From Gemmatimonadaceae bacterium (GTDB lineage Bacteria > Gemmatimonadota > Gemmatimonadetes > Gemmatimonadales > Gemmatimonadaceae), in the NCBI GenBank assembly GCA_025930755.1, contig JAICOJ010000025.1, forward strand, positions 1-34,271: 34,271 bases of DNA, read 5' to 3'. Under the pieces are notes generated by a model. That model was not told where the DNA came from, did not search any database, and was given only the letters and a program-made list of their open reading frames with translations. The number at the start of each line of letters is the position of its first letter. Position 1 is the first letter of the stretch. This document shows, piece by piece, positions 1 through 6,793 of the stretch. The position numbers and the translations under genes are program-made.

Positions 1-36
1 CGCCCCTGACCCCTGACTCCTGACTCCTGACCCCTA
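1..36. repeat. Heptad repeat array, one visible arm (TGACTCC family)
   Basis: The first bases are a degenerate tandem array with period 7 (units CTGACCC and CTGACTC). It ends in CCCCTAG, where CTA is the complement of the TAG stop of the BON-domain gene. The partner arm, if any, lies outside the window. The array is almost identical to the right arm of the element at 21042-21167 and uses the same heptamer as the element at 34019-34164, so it belongs to one family. It directly abuts the 3' end of a minus-strand gene. Function unknown; a transcript-end structure is possible. Confidence 0.75.
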
Positions 37-531
37 GATCTCTCCCCGCGGATCGGGCTCAAACCCCTCCGGCGTCGGCTCGTCGGGCGGGATCCAGGCC
101 GTGCCGCGCTCGATCGCCGACTGCACGTCGTGCGTGCCGAACATCCGAGCGTTGAGGTCCTCATCGAGGTGCTCGGCCTCATCATCCACGTTGTCGGGAC
201 GCTGGCCGATCGGCTCGCCGCTCCCCTCGCGCGCATTCGCCAGGTGATCGTCGACGGCTTCGGGCTCCTCGTCGCGCCGGATCTCGTCGACCACGAGATC
301 GTTGCGATACCGCTTCAGCCCGATCACGTCGGCGAGGATGCGCTCGGCAATGCGGCGCTCCTCCTCCGTGCCGACGCGACCCGCGAGCACCACTTCGCCG
401 TTTGCCGCAGTCACGAGGATGTTGTCGGCGTCGACCGTGTCGTAGTCCGCGAGCTGATCCCGCACCAGCGCGCGGAGCTCCTCGTCGCTGAGCTCGTCGA
501 GCCGGTAAATGTCCTCGAAGTCGCGCGCCAT
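34..531 (-). CDS. BON-domain protein
   Basis: A 165-residue, very acidic protein. The start is the ATG read as M-A-R-D-F-E-D-I, preceded on the minus strand by AGGAG at good spacing; a longer reading frame upstream lacks support. Residues about 12-85 resemble a BON domain: a helix with DEELRALV, then a beta-hairpin around ILVTAANGEVVLAGRVG, then a helix EERRIAERIL and a strand leading to NDLVVDEI. BON domains are associated with membranes or periplasmic stress proteins such as OsmY, but I see no signal peptide or membrane segment, so a cytoplasmic or membrane-adjacent role is open. The C-terminal half is low-complexity and rich in Asp, Glu and Pro and is probably disordered. It ends inside the heptad array at the window start. 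It is 13 bases downstream of the beta-barrel gene on the same strand and is probably co-transcribed with it. Confidence 0.8.
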   Translation of the reverse strand: MARDFEDIYRLDELSDEELRALVRDQLADYDTVDADNILVTAANGEVVLAGRVGTEEERRIAERILADVIGLKRYRNDLVVDEIRRDEEPEAVDDHLANAREGSGEPIGQRPDNVDDEAEHLDEDLNARMFGTHDVQSAIERGTAWIPPDEPTPEGFEPDPRGEI

Positions 532-544
532 GGGCTGCTCCTGC

Positions 545-1231
545 CTATCGAGAGATGATGTACGACGCGCCGACCGTGAACACGCCGTTGTGTCTCCATT
601 CCGAGGTCTTGCCCGCGAGCACCGGATCCCCACCGCCCTGCGGAATCGACCCGTACGTCGACGGGTAGTTCAGGCGGAAAAGATGATCGCCGACATCGAA
701 GCGAAACTGCCAGCGCCCGCCCGGCGCCCATCGAACGCCGGTGCCCAGCACGAGTGCAAAGGGAGTGCCGATCGCGAAGTTGGCGGGATCGACGCGACTC
801 CCGACGTTCGCGGCCACCCCGGCGCCAAAGCGCGCGAAGGGAATGATCCCATGCCAGCTCTTCTGCCCGGTGAGATTCACCGTGATCCCGGCATCGAGGA
901 GGAGCAGTGACACATCCTTCGTGCCGAGGTGGCGCGTGGCGGGCGGGTTGAGCGGATCGATGACATCGCGCTTGGAGAACGCATGGCCGGCGTGCACGCT
1001 GAAGAACGCGGGGCCGCCAATGCGAATCTCATAGCGAAGTCCAACGATCGGCCCCGCCTGCGGACCCACGCCCGCGGACCCCTCGGCCCCACTGTACCAG
1101 CCGGAGTACGAGGTGATCTCCTGGCGATACGGCGTGTCCTCGAAAGGGCTCTCCTGCGGCAGATGCCCCACCTGGGCGCTGATCGACGCGGGCGCGAGCA
1201 TCGCGATTGCGGCAAGTGCGAATCTATTCAC
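545..1231 (-). CDS. Exported outer-membrane beta-barrel-like protein
   Basis: A 228-residue protein with a GTG start preceded by AAGGAG eight bases upstream. Residues 1-19 form a signal peptide (MNRF, then a hydrophobic core ending S-I-S-A before Q). The mature part alternates hydrophobic and polar residues in strand-sized segments typical of small outer-membrane barrels, for example GLRYEIRIGG, WQFRFDVGDHLFRL and the last strand VFTVGASYIISR. There are no catalytic motifs. It resembles the broad set of OmpA/OmpW-sized barrel proteins annotated only as outer membrane beta-barrel protein. Function cannot be assigned. The upstream leader is short because the heptad element at 1285-1383 lies just before it. 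Confidence 0.75.
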   Translation of the reverse strand: MNRFALAAIAMLAPASISAQVGHLPQESPFEDTPYRQEITSYSGWYSGAEGSAGVGPQAGPIVGLRYEIRIGGPAFFSVHAGHAFSKRDVIDPLNPPATRHLGTKDVSLLLLDAGITVNLTGQKSWHGIIPFARFGAGVAANVGSRVDPANFAIGTPFALVLGTGVRWAPGGRWQFRFDVGDHLFRLNYPSTYGSIPQGGGDPVLAGKTSEWRHNGVFTVGASYIISR

Positions 1232-1284
1232 GACCGTGCTCCTTGAAGATCAATGTGAATCTCGATCGGTGACCACGTTTCGAC

Positions 1285-1383
1285 AACTGCGAACTGCGAA
1301 CTGCGAACTCCGACCAATGCAGTCCTGCTCGCAGTTCGCAGTTCGCAGTTCGCAGCCCGCAGTCCGCAGTTCGCAGTTCGCAG
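1285..1383. repeat. Heptad inverted-repeat element (CGAACTG / CAGTTCG)
   Basis: The left arm is tandem CGAACTG (1285-1310, about 3.5 units). The right arm is tandem CGCAGTT (1330-1383, about 7.7 units, two of them variant, CGCAGCC and CGCAGTC). The arms are reverse complements, so the element can fold into a long stem with a short loop near 1313-1329. It lies between the GpmI stop codon and the start of the barrel gene, both on the minus strand, and so would form in the 3' untranslated region of gpmI or the leader of the next gene. The right arm has about twice as many units as the left, which suggests repeat-number change. Confidence 0.85.
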
Positions 1384-1394
1384 CTTTCAACCTC

Positions 1395-2939
1395 TCACCC
1401 CACCCCGGACCGCAGATCGACACCCGACATTTCGGGCGGCTTGTCGACGCCGAGCATCGCGAGCACCGTCGGTCCGACGTCCTGAAGCGCGCCTCCCGAG
1501 CGTAGCGGGCGGTCGCCGTCAGGATCCACGATCACGATCGGCACCGGGTTGGTGGTGTGAGCCGTATGCGGGCCGCCGGTCGCCGGATCGATCATCATCT
1601 CGCAATTCCCGTGGTCGGCCGTCACGATCACGCGCGCACCGGCGCGCTCCGACGACGCGAGCACGCGCGCGAGGCATTCATCGACGGTCTCCACGGCCGT
1701 GATCCCCGCGCTCAACACACCGGAATGACCCACCATGTCGCCGTTCGCATAGTTGCACAAAATGAAATCATGCTGGCGTTGCTCGATCGCGTTGCAGAGC
1801 ACGTCGGTAATTCCCGGCGCGCTCATTCGCGGTGCCAGATCGTACGTCGCCACCTTCTGGCTCGGCACGAGGAGCCGCTCCTCTCCCGGGTACGGGGTCT
1901 CGTACCCTCCGTTGAAGAAGTACGTGACGTGCGCGTACTTCTCGGTCTCGGCGGTGCGGAACATCGTCTTGCCACGCTCGCTCAGCACTTCGGCGACGAT
2001 GCGCGACAGGACGAACGGTGGAAACGCCACCGGAACCGTGAACGTTTCGTCGTACATCGTCATGCTCGCGACGCTCACCCGCGGCCGATCGCTGATGTCG
2101 AATCCGTCGAAGCCGTCCTCGGTGAACGCGCGAACGATCTGCCGCATGCGATCCGCGCGAAAGTTGAACAGGAACAGTGCGTCGCCGTCGCGAACCTGCG
2201 CCACCGGCGTGCCGTGGCGCTCGATCACGATCGGCTTGATGAACTCATCGCTTTCCCCGCGGTCGTACGCCTCGCGAATCGCGTCCACCGGGTCCGTCGC
2301 GCGACCGCCCTCGCCCCGAACCATCGCCCGGTACCACAGCTCCGTGCGCGGCCACCGTTTGTCGCGATCCATGCCGTAATAGCGGCCGCCGAGGGTCGCA
2401 ACCGGGACGCGGCCACGTGACCGCTCGACGGTCTGCCGCATGAACTCGTGCGCCGATCGCGGGAGCGCGTCGCGGCCATCGAGGAGCGCGTGCAGCGCGA
2501 CCCTGGGCACGCGCTCCCGCTCCACCAGGTCGAACAATCCGAAGAGATGCTCATCGACCGCGTGCACGCCGCCGTTGCCGATGAGTCCACAGAGGTGCAG
2601 GGTCGTCCCCCGCTCGCGCACCTCCCGGCACACCGCCTTGAGCACCGCGTTGTCGAAAAAGGAGCCGTCGCGAATCGCGAGCGAGATGCGGACGAGATCG
2701 GTCGGGATCACGCGGCCGGCGCCCAGGTTCATATGACCGACCTCGCTGTTGCCCATCTGCCCTTCGGGGAGTCCAACGGCGAGGCCCGATGCCTCGATCA
2801 GCGCCCGTGGCGCGCGCGACCAGAGCGCCTCCCAGGTCGGCGTGCGCGCGAGCGCGATCGCATTCCCCTCACGCTCGGTGCGATACCCCCACCCGTCGAG
2901 GACGACGAGCACGACCGGGCGCCGACGTTGATTCGGCAT
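1395..2939 (-). CDS. gpmI: 2,3-bisphosphoglycerate-independent phosphoglycerate mutase
   Basis: A 514-residue protein of normal length for this family. It interconverts 3- and 2-phosphoglycerate in glycolysis and gluconeogenesis using two metal ions, in the cytoplasm. Visible family motifs are VVLDGWGYR with metal-binding Asp15, MGNSEVGHMNLGAGR with the phosphate-accepting serine at residue 65, LCGLIGNGGVHAVDEH, the GRDxxP-type segment LLDGRDALPRS, the FNFRADRMRQ segment, and TADHGNCEMM near residue 450. The ATG start gives M-P-N-Q-R-R-R directly before the first strand; its ribosome site is weak. It is transcribed away from the SH3 gene at 3023. Its stop is followed by the heptad element at 1285-1383, which may end the transcript. 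Confidence 0.97.
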   Translation of the reverse strand: MPNQRRRPVVLVVLDGWGYRTEREGNAIALARTPTWEALWSRAPRALIEASGLAVGLPEGQMGNSEVGHMNLGAGRVIPTDLVRISLAIRDGSFFDNAVLKAVCREVRERGTTLHLCGLIGNGGVHAVDEHLFGLFDLVERERVPRVALHALLDGRDALPRSAHEFMRQTVERSRGRVPVATLGGRYYGMDRDKRWPRTELWYRAMVRGEGGRATDPVDAIREAYDRGESDEFIKPIVIERHGTPVAQVRDGDALFLFNFRADRMRQIVRAFTEDGFDGFDISDRPRVSVASMTMYDETFTVPVAFPPFVLSRIVAEVLSERGKTMFRTAETEKYAHVTYFFNGGYETPYPGEERLLVPSQKVATYDLAPRMSAPGITDVLCNAIEQRQHDFILCNYANGDMVGHSGVLSAGITAVETVDECLARVLASSERAGARVIVTADHGNCEMMIDPATGGPHTAHTTNPVPIVIVDPDGDRPLRSGGALQDVGPTVLAMLGVDKPPEMSGVDLRSGVG

Positions 2940-2963
2940 CTTTGCTGAATGGTGTACGACTGA

Positions 2964-2971
2964 TAACTTCG
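2964..2971 (+). promoter_or_regulatory. Possible -7 element (TAACTTCG) for the SH3 gene
   Basis: TAACTTCG differs in one base from TAnnTTTG, the -7 element used by the main sigma factor in Bacteroidota. It lies about 50 bases before the ATG at 3023 in the divergent region between gpmI and the SH3-domain gene. The match to TAACTTTG at 13129 supports it, but a single eight-base site is weak evidence. Confidence 0.25.
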
Positions 2972-3022
2972 GCGCATCGGGCGCCAGCGAAATGTACGCG
3001 CCCTCTTACACGGCAACCAGCG

Positions 3023-4027
3023 ATGTACGTCGTTCCGGTCCTCCTCGCCCTTCTCACCGCATCGTCGCTGTTCGCACAGGCGACGGTGACGGCGCCCACC
3101 GAGCTGCGCGCGGCGCCGAGCGGTGCGCCGATCGCGACCGTGCGGGCGGGCACGGAGGTGCGCGTGCGCGACCGGCGCGGTGCGCTCTCGCGCATCACGC
3201 TCGAGGGGTACATCCACCGCGACCTCATTGGCGGACGACGGGACAGCTTCCCCATGTCGGTGCGTGCACCGTCCGGCGCGCGGCTGCGTGAGTCACCCGC
3301 GCTCGATGCCCCCACGCTCGCCAATCTTCGCGACGGCATGGGACTCACCCAGGTCTCGCGTCGAGGCGAATGGGTGCGCGTTCGGCGCGTCGCCTGGATT
3401 CCAACCACCCGACTGCGCACCGAACCGGCGCCGGAGACGCGCGAGCAGGCTGGATCAGTGGAAACCGTGCAAGCCCCCGCACCCCCACCCACGCCCGCCC
3501 GAGCCACCGATCCGCCGATCGGGAACGGTCTGACACCCACGCGCCAGACCGCGATTCGCCTTGCCCCGGACGGCGACTCGATAGGCGGCATCCGTCCCGG
3601 GGCGGTGGTCGTCCCACTCGCGCGCGATCGTGATTGGGTGCGCGTTCGCGTCGAAGGGTGGGTACGCGAGAACGAGCTGCAAACGCTCGACACGGCCGTC
3701 CAGACGCGCGTGAGTGCGGCTGACCTGCGCGCGGACCCGGACGGAACGCGCGGGGTAATCGTGCGCTGGAACGTTCAGGTGCTCTCGCCGGTTCAGCGCG
3801 CCGACCCTCTTCGCCGCGAGCTCGCCGAGAACGAGCCCTACGTCATCGCGCGCGGTCCCGACACGGAGAGCGCGCTCCTGTACCTCGCGATTCCGCCCTC
3901 CATGCTCGATGCCGTCTCCTCGATCGCACCGCTCACCAACGTCGTCATCACTGCCCGCGTCCGCACCGGGCGGAGCTCTCCGGTGGGCGTTCCCATTCTC
4001 GATCTCGTATCGATCGTCCGTCGCTGA
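3023..4027 (+). CDS. Exported protein with three SH3-like domains
   Basis: A 334-residue protein. I chose the ATG reading M-Y-V-V-P-V-L-L because it opens a clear signal peptide (cleavage after S-L-F-A, residue 18); the open frame extends upstream but overlaps gpmI and has no signal there. Three bacterial SH3-like modules follow, at about residues 19-68, 74-128 and 170-222. Each shows the pattern of 'L/R-x-x-P' followed by a glycine-rich turn and a tryptophan or tyrosine strand such as GEWVRVRRVAWIP and RDWVRVRVEGWVRENEL. A proline-rich linker (residues about 135-170) separates the second and third. The C-terminal 110 residues are unassigned, with strands VIVRWNVQVLSP and NVVITARVR. SH3b modules commonly bind peptidoglycan, which fits the transpeptidase and peptidases downstream. 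Function inferred only. Confidence 0.78.
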   Translation: MYVVPVLLALLTASSLFAQATVTAPTELRAAPSGAPIATVRAGTEVRVRDRRGALSRITLEGYIHRDLIGGRRDSFPMSVRAPSGARLRESPALDAPTLANLRDGMGLTQVSRRGEWVRVRRVAWIPTTRLRTEPAPETREQAGSVETVQAPAPPPTPARATDPPIGNGLTPTRQTAIRLAPDGDSIGGIRPGAVVVPLARDRDWVRVRVEGWVRENELQTLDTAVQTRVSAADLRADPDGTRGVIVRWNVQVLSPVQRADPLRRELAENEPYVIARGPDTESALLYLAIPPSMLDAVSSIAPLTNVVITARVRTGRSSPVGVPILDLVSIVRR

Positions 4028-4102
4028 GGAGCACGACGTCGGCGCGCACGCGGCGCCGACGCTCGATGCCGCACGACCGACCGGTTCACCTATTTCGCTG
4101 AC

Positions 4103-4795
4103 ATGAGCTTTCGCGCCCGCTTCGGCGAGTTTCGGCGCCGGCACCCCGGATTTCTCGCCGCGATCATCATCGTCGTGCTCGGCGTCCTCGCGATCGATGG
4201 ATACCTCATCTACAAGCGCGACAAATACCGCGCCGAGATTCACCGGTTGCGCGCGGGCATGAGCGAGTTCGAGAAGCGGCGCGCCGACGCCGTGCTGGCG
4301 TCGGAGGAGAAGCAGCTGCAAGTGATGGTCGAGCTCCTGCGACGGCAGGCGCGCGTCGACAAGGAGATCCACCTCGCCGTCGCCGTCGACAGCGCGTACA
4401 TGGGCCTCGAGCGAGAAGGCGCGATTCTGCGCGACATGCGAGTGGAGATCGGCCCGGAGAAAACCGTGGGAACCGGCCCCGACACCGTGCGCCTCACGAT
4501 CCCGCGCGGTACGCGCTCGGTTCTGCGGCTCCTCGCCGCCGGCGAGGGGTGGGAAGTCCCGCGGTGGGTGTACGAGGATCGCGGGTTGACGCCGCCTAAC
4601 GACCGGATGGTGAAAGGTGCCCTCGGGCCGGTCGCGATCGTCCTCGAGGGCGGGACCGTCATCTACTCGATGCCGACCACTGGCCCCCTCAACGACTCGG
4701 CGTACGTCATGCCCGGCGCCGTCCGGGCCAAGGCGGAGGACCTGCGTGCGGTCATCCCCAACCTCGCGCGCGGGACGAAGGTGTACTTCTTCTGA
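4103..4795 (+). CDS. Single-pass membrane protein with coiled coil, unknown function
   Basis: A 230-residue protein that I do not recognise as a named family. Residues 1-16 are basic, then one membrane helix (about 17-37, FLAAIIIVVLGVLAIDGYLIY), then a charged coiled-coil stretch (about 38-90, KRDKYRAEIHRLRAG to RQARVDKEIH). This is the topology of a signal-anchor protein with its bulk outside the cytoplasm. The C-terminal part is beta-rich (DTVRLTIPRGTRSVLRLL; GPVAIVLEGGTVIYS; ARGTKVYFF). It is followed after 78 bases by the L,D-transpeptidase, whose N-terminus has a similar anchor-plus-linker design, so the two may act together at the cell wall. The segment VLEGGTVIYSMPTTGPL resembles part of a YkuD-type beta-sandwich, but the His/Cys catalytic motif is absent. 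Confidence 0.75.
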   Translation: MSFRARFGEFRRRHPGFLAAIIIVVLGVLAIDGYLIYKRDKYRAEIHRLRAGMSEFEKRRADAVLASEEKQLQVMVELLRRQARVDKEIHLAVAVDSAYMGLEREGAILRDMRVEIGPEKTVGTGPDTVRLTIPRGTRSVLRLLAAGEGWEVPRWVYEDRGLTPPNDRMVKGALGPVAIVLEGGTVIYSMPTTGPLNDSAYVMPGAVRAKAEDLRAVIPNLARGTKVYFF

Positions 4796-4818
4796 GGTCG
4801 TCGAGGGTGCCGCCGCTC

Positions 4819-4848
4819 GGAACTTTCCGCGATCCCCACAGTATCTGG
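4819..4848 (+). promoter_or_regulatory. Possible ECF-type promoter for the L,D-transpeptidase
   Basis: GGAACTT at 4819-4825 equals the classical -35 box of RpoE-type ECF sigma factors. A -10-like TATCTGG (4842-4848) follows after 16 bases. The predicted start of transcription near 4853 would leave a leader of about 20 bases containing GAGGAG before the ATG at 4874. An ECF sigma gene lies at 20439-21041. GGAAC occurs elsewhere by chance, so this is a suggestion only. Confidence 0.25.
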
Positions 4849-4873
4849 CCGTACCTCCGAGGAGCCCAGCTGA

Positions 4874-5731
4874 ATGAGCCTGAGACAAGCCTTCCGTGAC
4901 GACCTTCGTATCTCGCTGACCGCCACCGGTCTGCTCCTGCTCGTCCTCGGGGCCAGCGGCTTTCTCGTCCAGCATGCCGCCATGGTGCGCTACGAGCGCG
5001 ATGTCAACCGCATCGCGTTCAACGACAACTGGGAAGTGCTCGACGACATCCGGAAGCGCCTCGGGATGGTCAGCGACTCCCTCGAGAGAGCCCTCGAAGC
5101 GGCACCTGCGCCTCCCGGCGAGCAGCCATTCATCGTCGTCAGCATCGAGGAGCGCCGGCTGTGGTACAAGCAGGGCGACGAGACGATCTTCACCACCCGC
5201 GTCGCGACCGGCAGCGGCAAGACCCTCGTGAAGGACGGCGGCCGGGACGAATGGAAGTTCGAGACGCCCCGCGGAAAGCTCGTCGTTCAGGGGAAGGAGA
5301 TCGATCCGGTCTGGGTACCGCCCGACTGGCACTTCATCGAGTTCGCCAAGAAGCGCGGCCTTGGGGTCAAACAGCTGAAGCGCGGGGAGCACCTTGAAAC
5401 CCCCGACGGCGCGGTCATTACCGTCGAGGGCAACGACGTCGTGAAGCAGTACGCCGACGGGCGCACCTACCCCCTCGAGTCGGGGGAGGGGCGCGAAATC
5501 GTCGCGGCGGGCAACGTCGTGATCCCGCCGTTCGGCACCAACCAACGCAAATTCCGAGGGGTCCTTGGCTCCCACCGCCTACTCCTCGGCGACGGTTATG
5601 CCCTCCACGGGACTGACAACCCGAGCTCGATCGGGCAGGCGGTGAGCCATGGCTGCGTCCGCCTGCGGAACGAAGACATCGCCTACCTGTATAGTATCGT
5701 CCCGGTCGGCACTCCGGTTTTCATCTACTGA
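4874..5731 (+). CDS. L,D-transpeptidase (YkuD domain), membrane-anchored
   Basis: A 285-residue protein. L,D-transpeptidases form 3-3 crosslinks in peptidoglycan or attach proteins to it, using a catalytic cysteine in the periplasm. Residues about 13-36 are a membrane anchor (ISLTATGLLLLVLGASGFLV), followed by a linker helix. The YkuD domain spans about 90-285: it opens with PFIVVSIEERRLWYKQGDE, continues through VATGSGK and the ETPRGKL segment, and ends with the signature LHGTDN (His245) and SHGCVRLRNEDI (His259, catalytic Cys261). Asn/Arg after the cysteine are as expected. GAGGAG lies 9 bases before the ATG. The stop codon lies inside the 26-base palindrome at 5727-5752. Two M15-type peptidases follow, paralleling the YcbB/YcbK pairing of E. 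coli. Confidence 0.93.
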   Translation: MSLRQAFRDDLRISLTATGLLLLVLGASGFLVQHAAMVRYERDVNRIAFNDNWEVLDDIRKRLGMVSDSLERALEAAPAPPGEQPFIVVSIEERRLWYKQGDETIFTTRVATGSGKTLVKDGGRDEWKFETPRGKLVVQGKEIDPVWVPPDWHFIEFAKKRGLGVKQLKRGEHLETPDGAVITVEGNDVVKQYADGRTYPLESGEGREIVAAGNVVIPPFGTNQRKFRGVLGSHRLLLGDGYALHGTDNPSSIGQAVSHGCVRLRNEDIAYLYSIVPVGTPVFIY

Positions 5732-5752
5732 CTGACCGCGCGGTCAGTCAGT
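5727..5752. promoter_or_regulatory. Perfect 26-base palindrome, TetR-operator-like or terminator stem
   Basis: A perfect inverted repeat of 13 bases per half, centred between 5739 and 5740 on the core ACCGCGCGGT, with flanks CTGACTG and CAGTCAG. It contains the TGA stop of the L,D-transpeptidase. The core and its TGAC/GTCA flanks resemble operators bound by TetR-family repressors. A second small hairpin (CCCCTC at 5753-5758 with GAGGGG at 5765-5770) follows. No T-run follows either stem, so a classical terminator is less convincing, and no TetR gene is in the window. It lies about 50 bases before a TAATAT box (5801-5806) that could serve the next gene. Confidence 0.55.
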
Positions 5753-5842
5753 CCCCTCCTTTCCGAGGGGTAGTCGTAGCGGGAAGCCCCGGTGCTGCCG
5801 TAATATAGGACGTCCCGAAAGTCGTTTCCCGAAGGGGGTTCA

Positions 5843-6793
5843 GTGTCCGCAGGCTCACTCCGCGGGCGACCGGTAGTCCGGTCGATCGCGATCGCATTTG
5901 CATTGTTCATCGCCCAACCGGCTCTCGCGGGGGGCGATGCGCTTCCGCTCCCTTCCGCCGGGATGGCCGCTGCCTCGACTCCGAGCTCCTCGGAGCTCGT
6001 CGTATCCGACACCCTCCGGGGACGCAGCGGGAAGCTGACGGCGCGCTTCCTCCCCTACCTCGCCCGCCTCGACATCCCGATTCTCAGCTCGCTCATCGGC
6101 GACACCGTGGTTCGCACCCCCGGCGTGTACGTCTTGCGGGATAGCTCGGAATCATCTCTCTTCACGTTCATCGCCCTGCGTCCGTTTTCCGACAAGGTGA
6201 AGGGGCGCGTCGGCGGCTACCGGATGGGCTACTGGCCGTTCGAGCGCCGGAAGGTTCGGTCCGAGGCGTACGCAGCCCTGGATGGGTTCATCGAAGTCAC
6301 CCCCGAGAACCAGGACACGAAGGTCTCGGAGCACTTCAGGCTCCGGGACTTTCTGACGAAGGACCAGCGCGACGTCTGGCCGAAGTACCTGGTGCTGGAC
6401 ACGAAGCTCGTGGACAAGCTGGAGCTCGTCATCGACGATCTGGTGAGCCGCGGCTATGACGTTCGGTATCTGTCCGTCATGTCGGGATTCAGAACGCCGC
6501 AGTACAATCGCAGGGGCGTTGGGAAGGGTCGGGCCGATGCGAGTCGTCATCAGTACGGCGATGCAGCCGATGTGTTCGTCGACAACAACCGGGACGGGCG
6601 CATGGATGATGTGAACCGCGATGGCAGAGTAGACACGCGCGACGCGCGCGTCCTCCTCCAGGCAGTCGACCGGGTCGAGGCCGCGTATCCAGGGCTCGTG
6701 GGCGGCGCCGGCGTCTACGCGGCGACGCGCGCGCACGGCCCCTTCACGCATATCGATGCCCGCGGCACCCGTGCGCGATGGGGTCGAATTTGA
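5843..6793 (+). CDS. Exported M15/MepK-like peptidase with dockerin-like calcium loops
   Basis: A 316-residue protein from a GTG start with GAAGGGGG just upstream. Residues 1-29 are a signal peptide ending A-L-A-G-G. The C-terminal domain matches zinc peptidases of the M15/DUF882 (YcbK, MepK) group: SGFRTPQYN, then SRHQYGDAADV with ligands His236 and Asp243, and the late HIDARGTRARW with His303. MepK-type enzymes cut peptidoglycan crosslinks. Between the first and last ligands is an insertion, residues 247-266, with two consecutive calcium-loop patterns (DNNRDGRMDD and DVNRDGRVDTRD); the second follows the dockerin/EF-hand spacing D-x-N-x-D-G-x-x-D-x-x-D. The middle region (residues 60-190) contains EVTPENQDTKVSEHFRLRDFL, shared in form with the next gene. 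It overlaps the next gene by 16 bases. Confidence 0.85.
   Translation: MSAGSLRGRPVVRSIAIAFALFIAQPALAGGDALPLPSAGMAAASTPSSSELVVSDTLRGRSGKLTARFLPYLARLDIPILSSLIGDTVVRTPGVYVLRDSSESSLFTFIALRPFSDKVKGRVGGYRMGYWPFERRKVRSEAYAALDGFIEVTPENQDTKVSEHFRLRDFLTKDQRDVWPKYLVLDTKLVDKLELVIDDLVSRGYDVRYLSVMSGFRTPQYNRRGVGKGRADASRHQYGDAADVFVDNNRDGRMDDVNRDGRVDTRDARVLLQAVDRVEAAYPGLVGGAGVYAATRAHGPFTHIDARGTRARWGRI

Noticed and set aside
3455-5575. A 706-codon minus-strand open frame opposite the SH3, coiled-coil and transpeptidase genes
   Set aside because: High GC makes long antisense frames common. The plus strand carries signal peptides, a YkuD active site and ribosome sites, while the antisense product has no recognisable domain.
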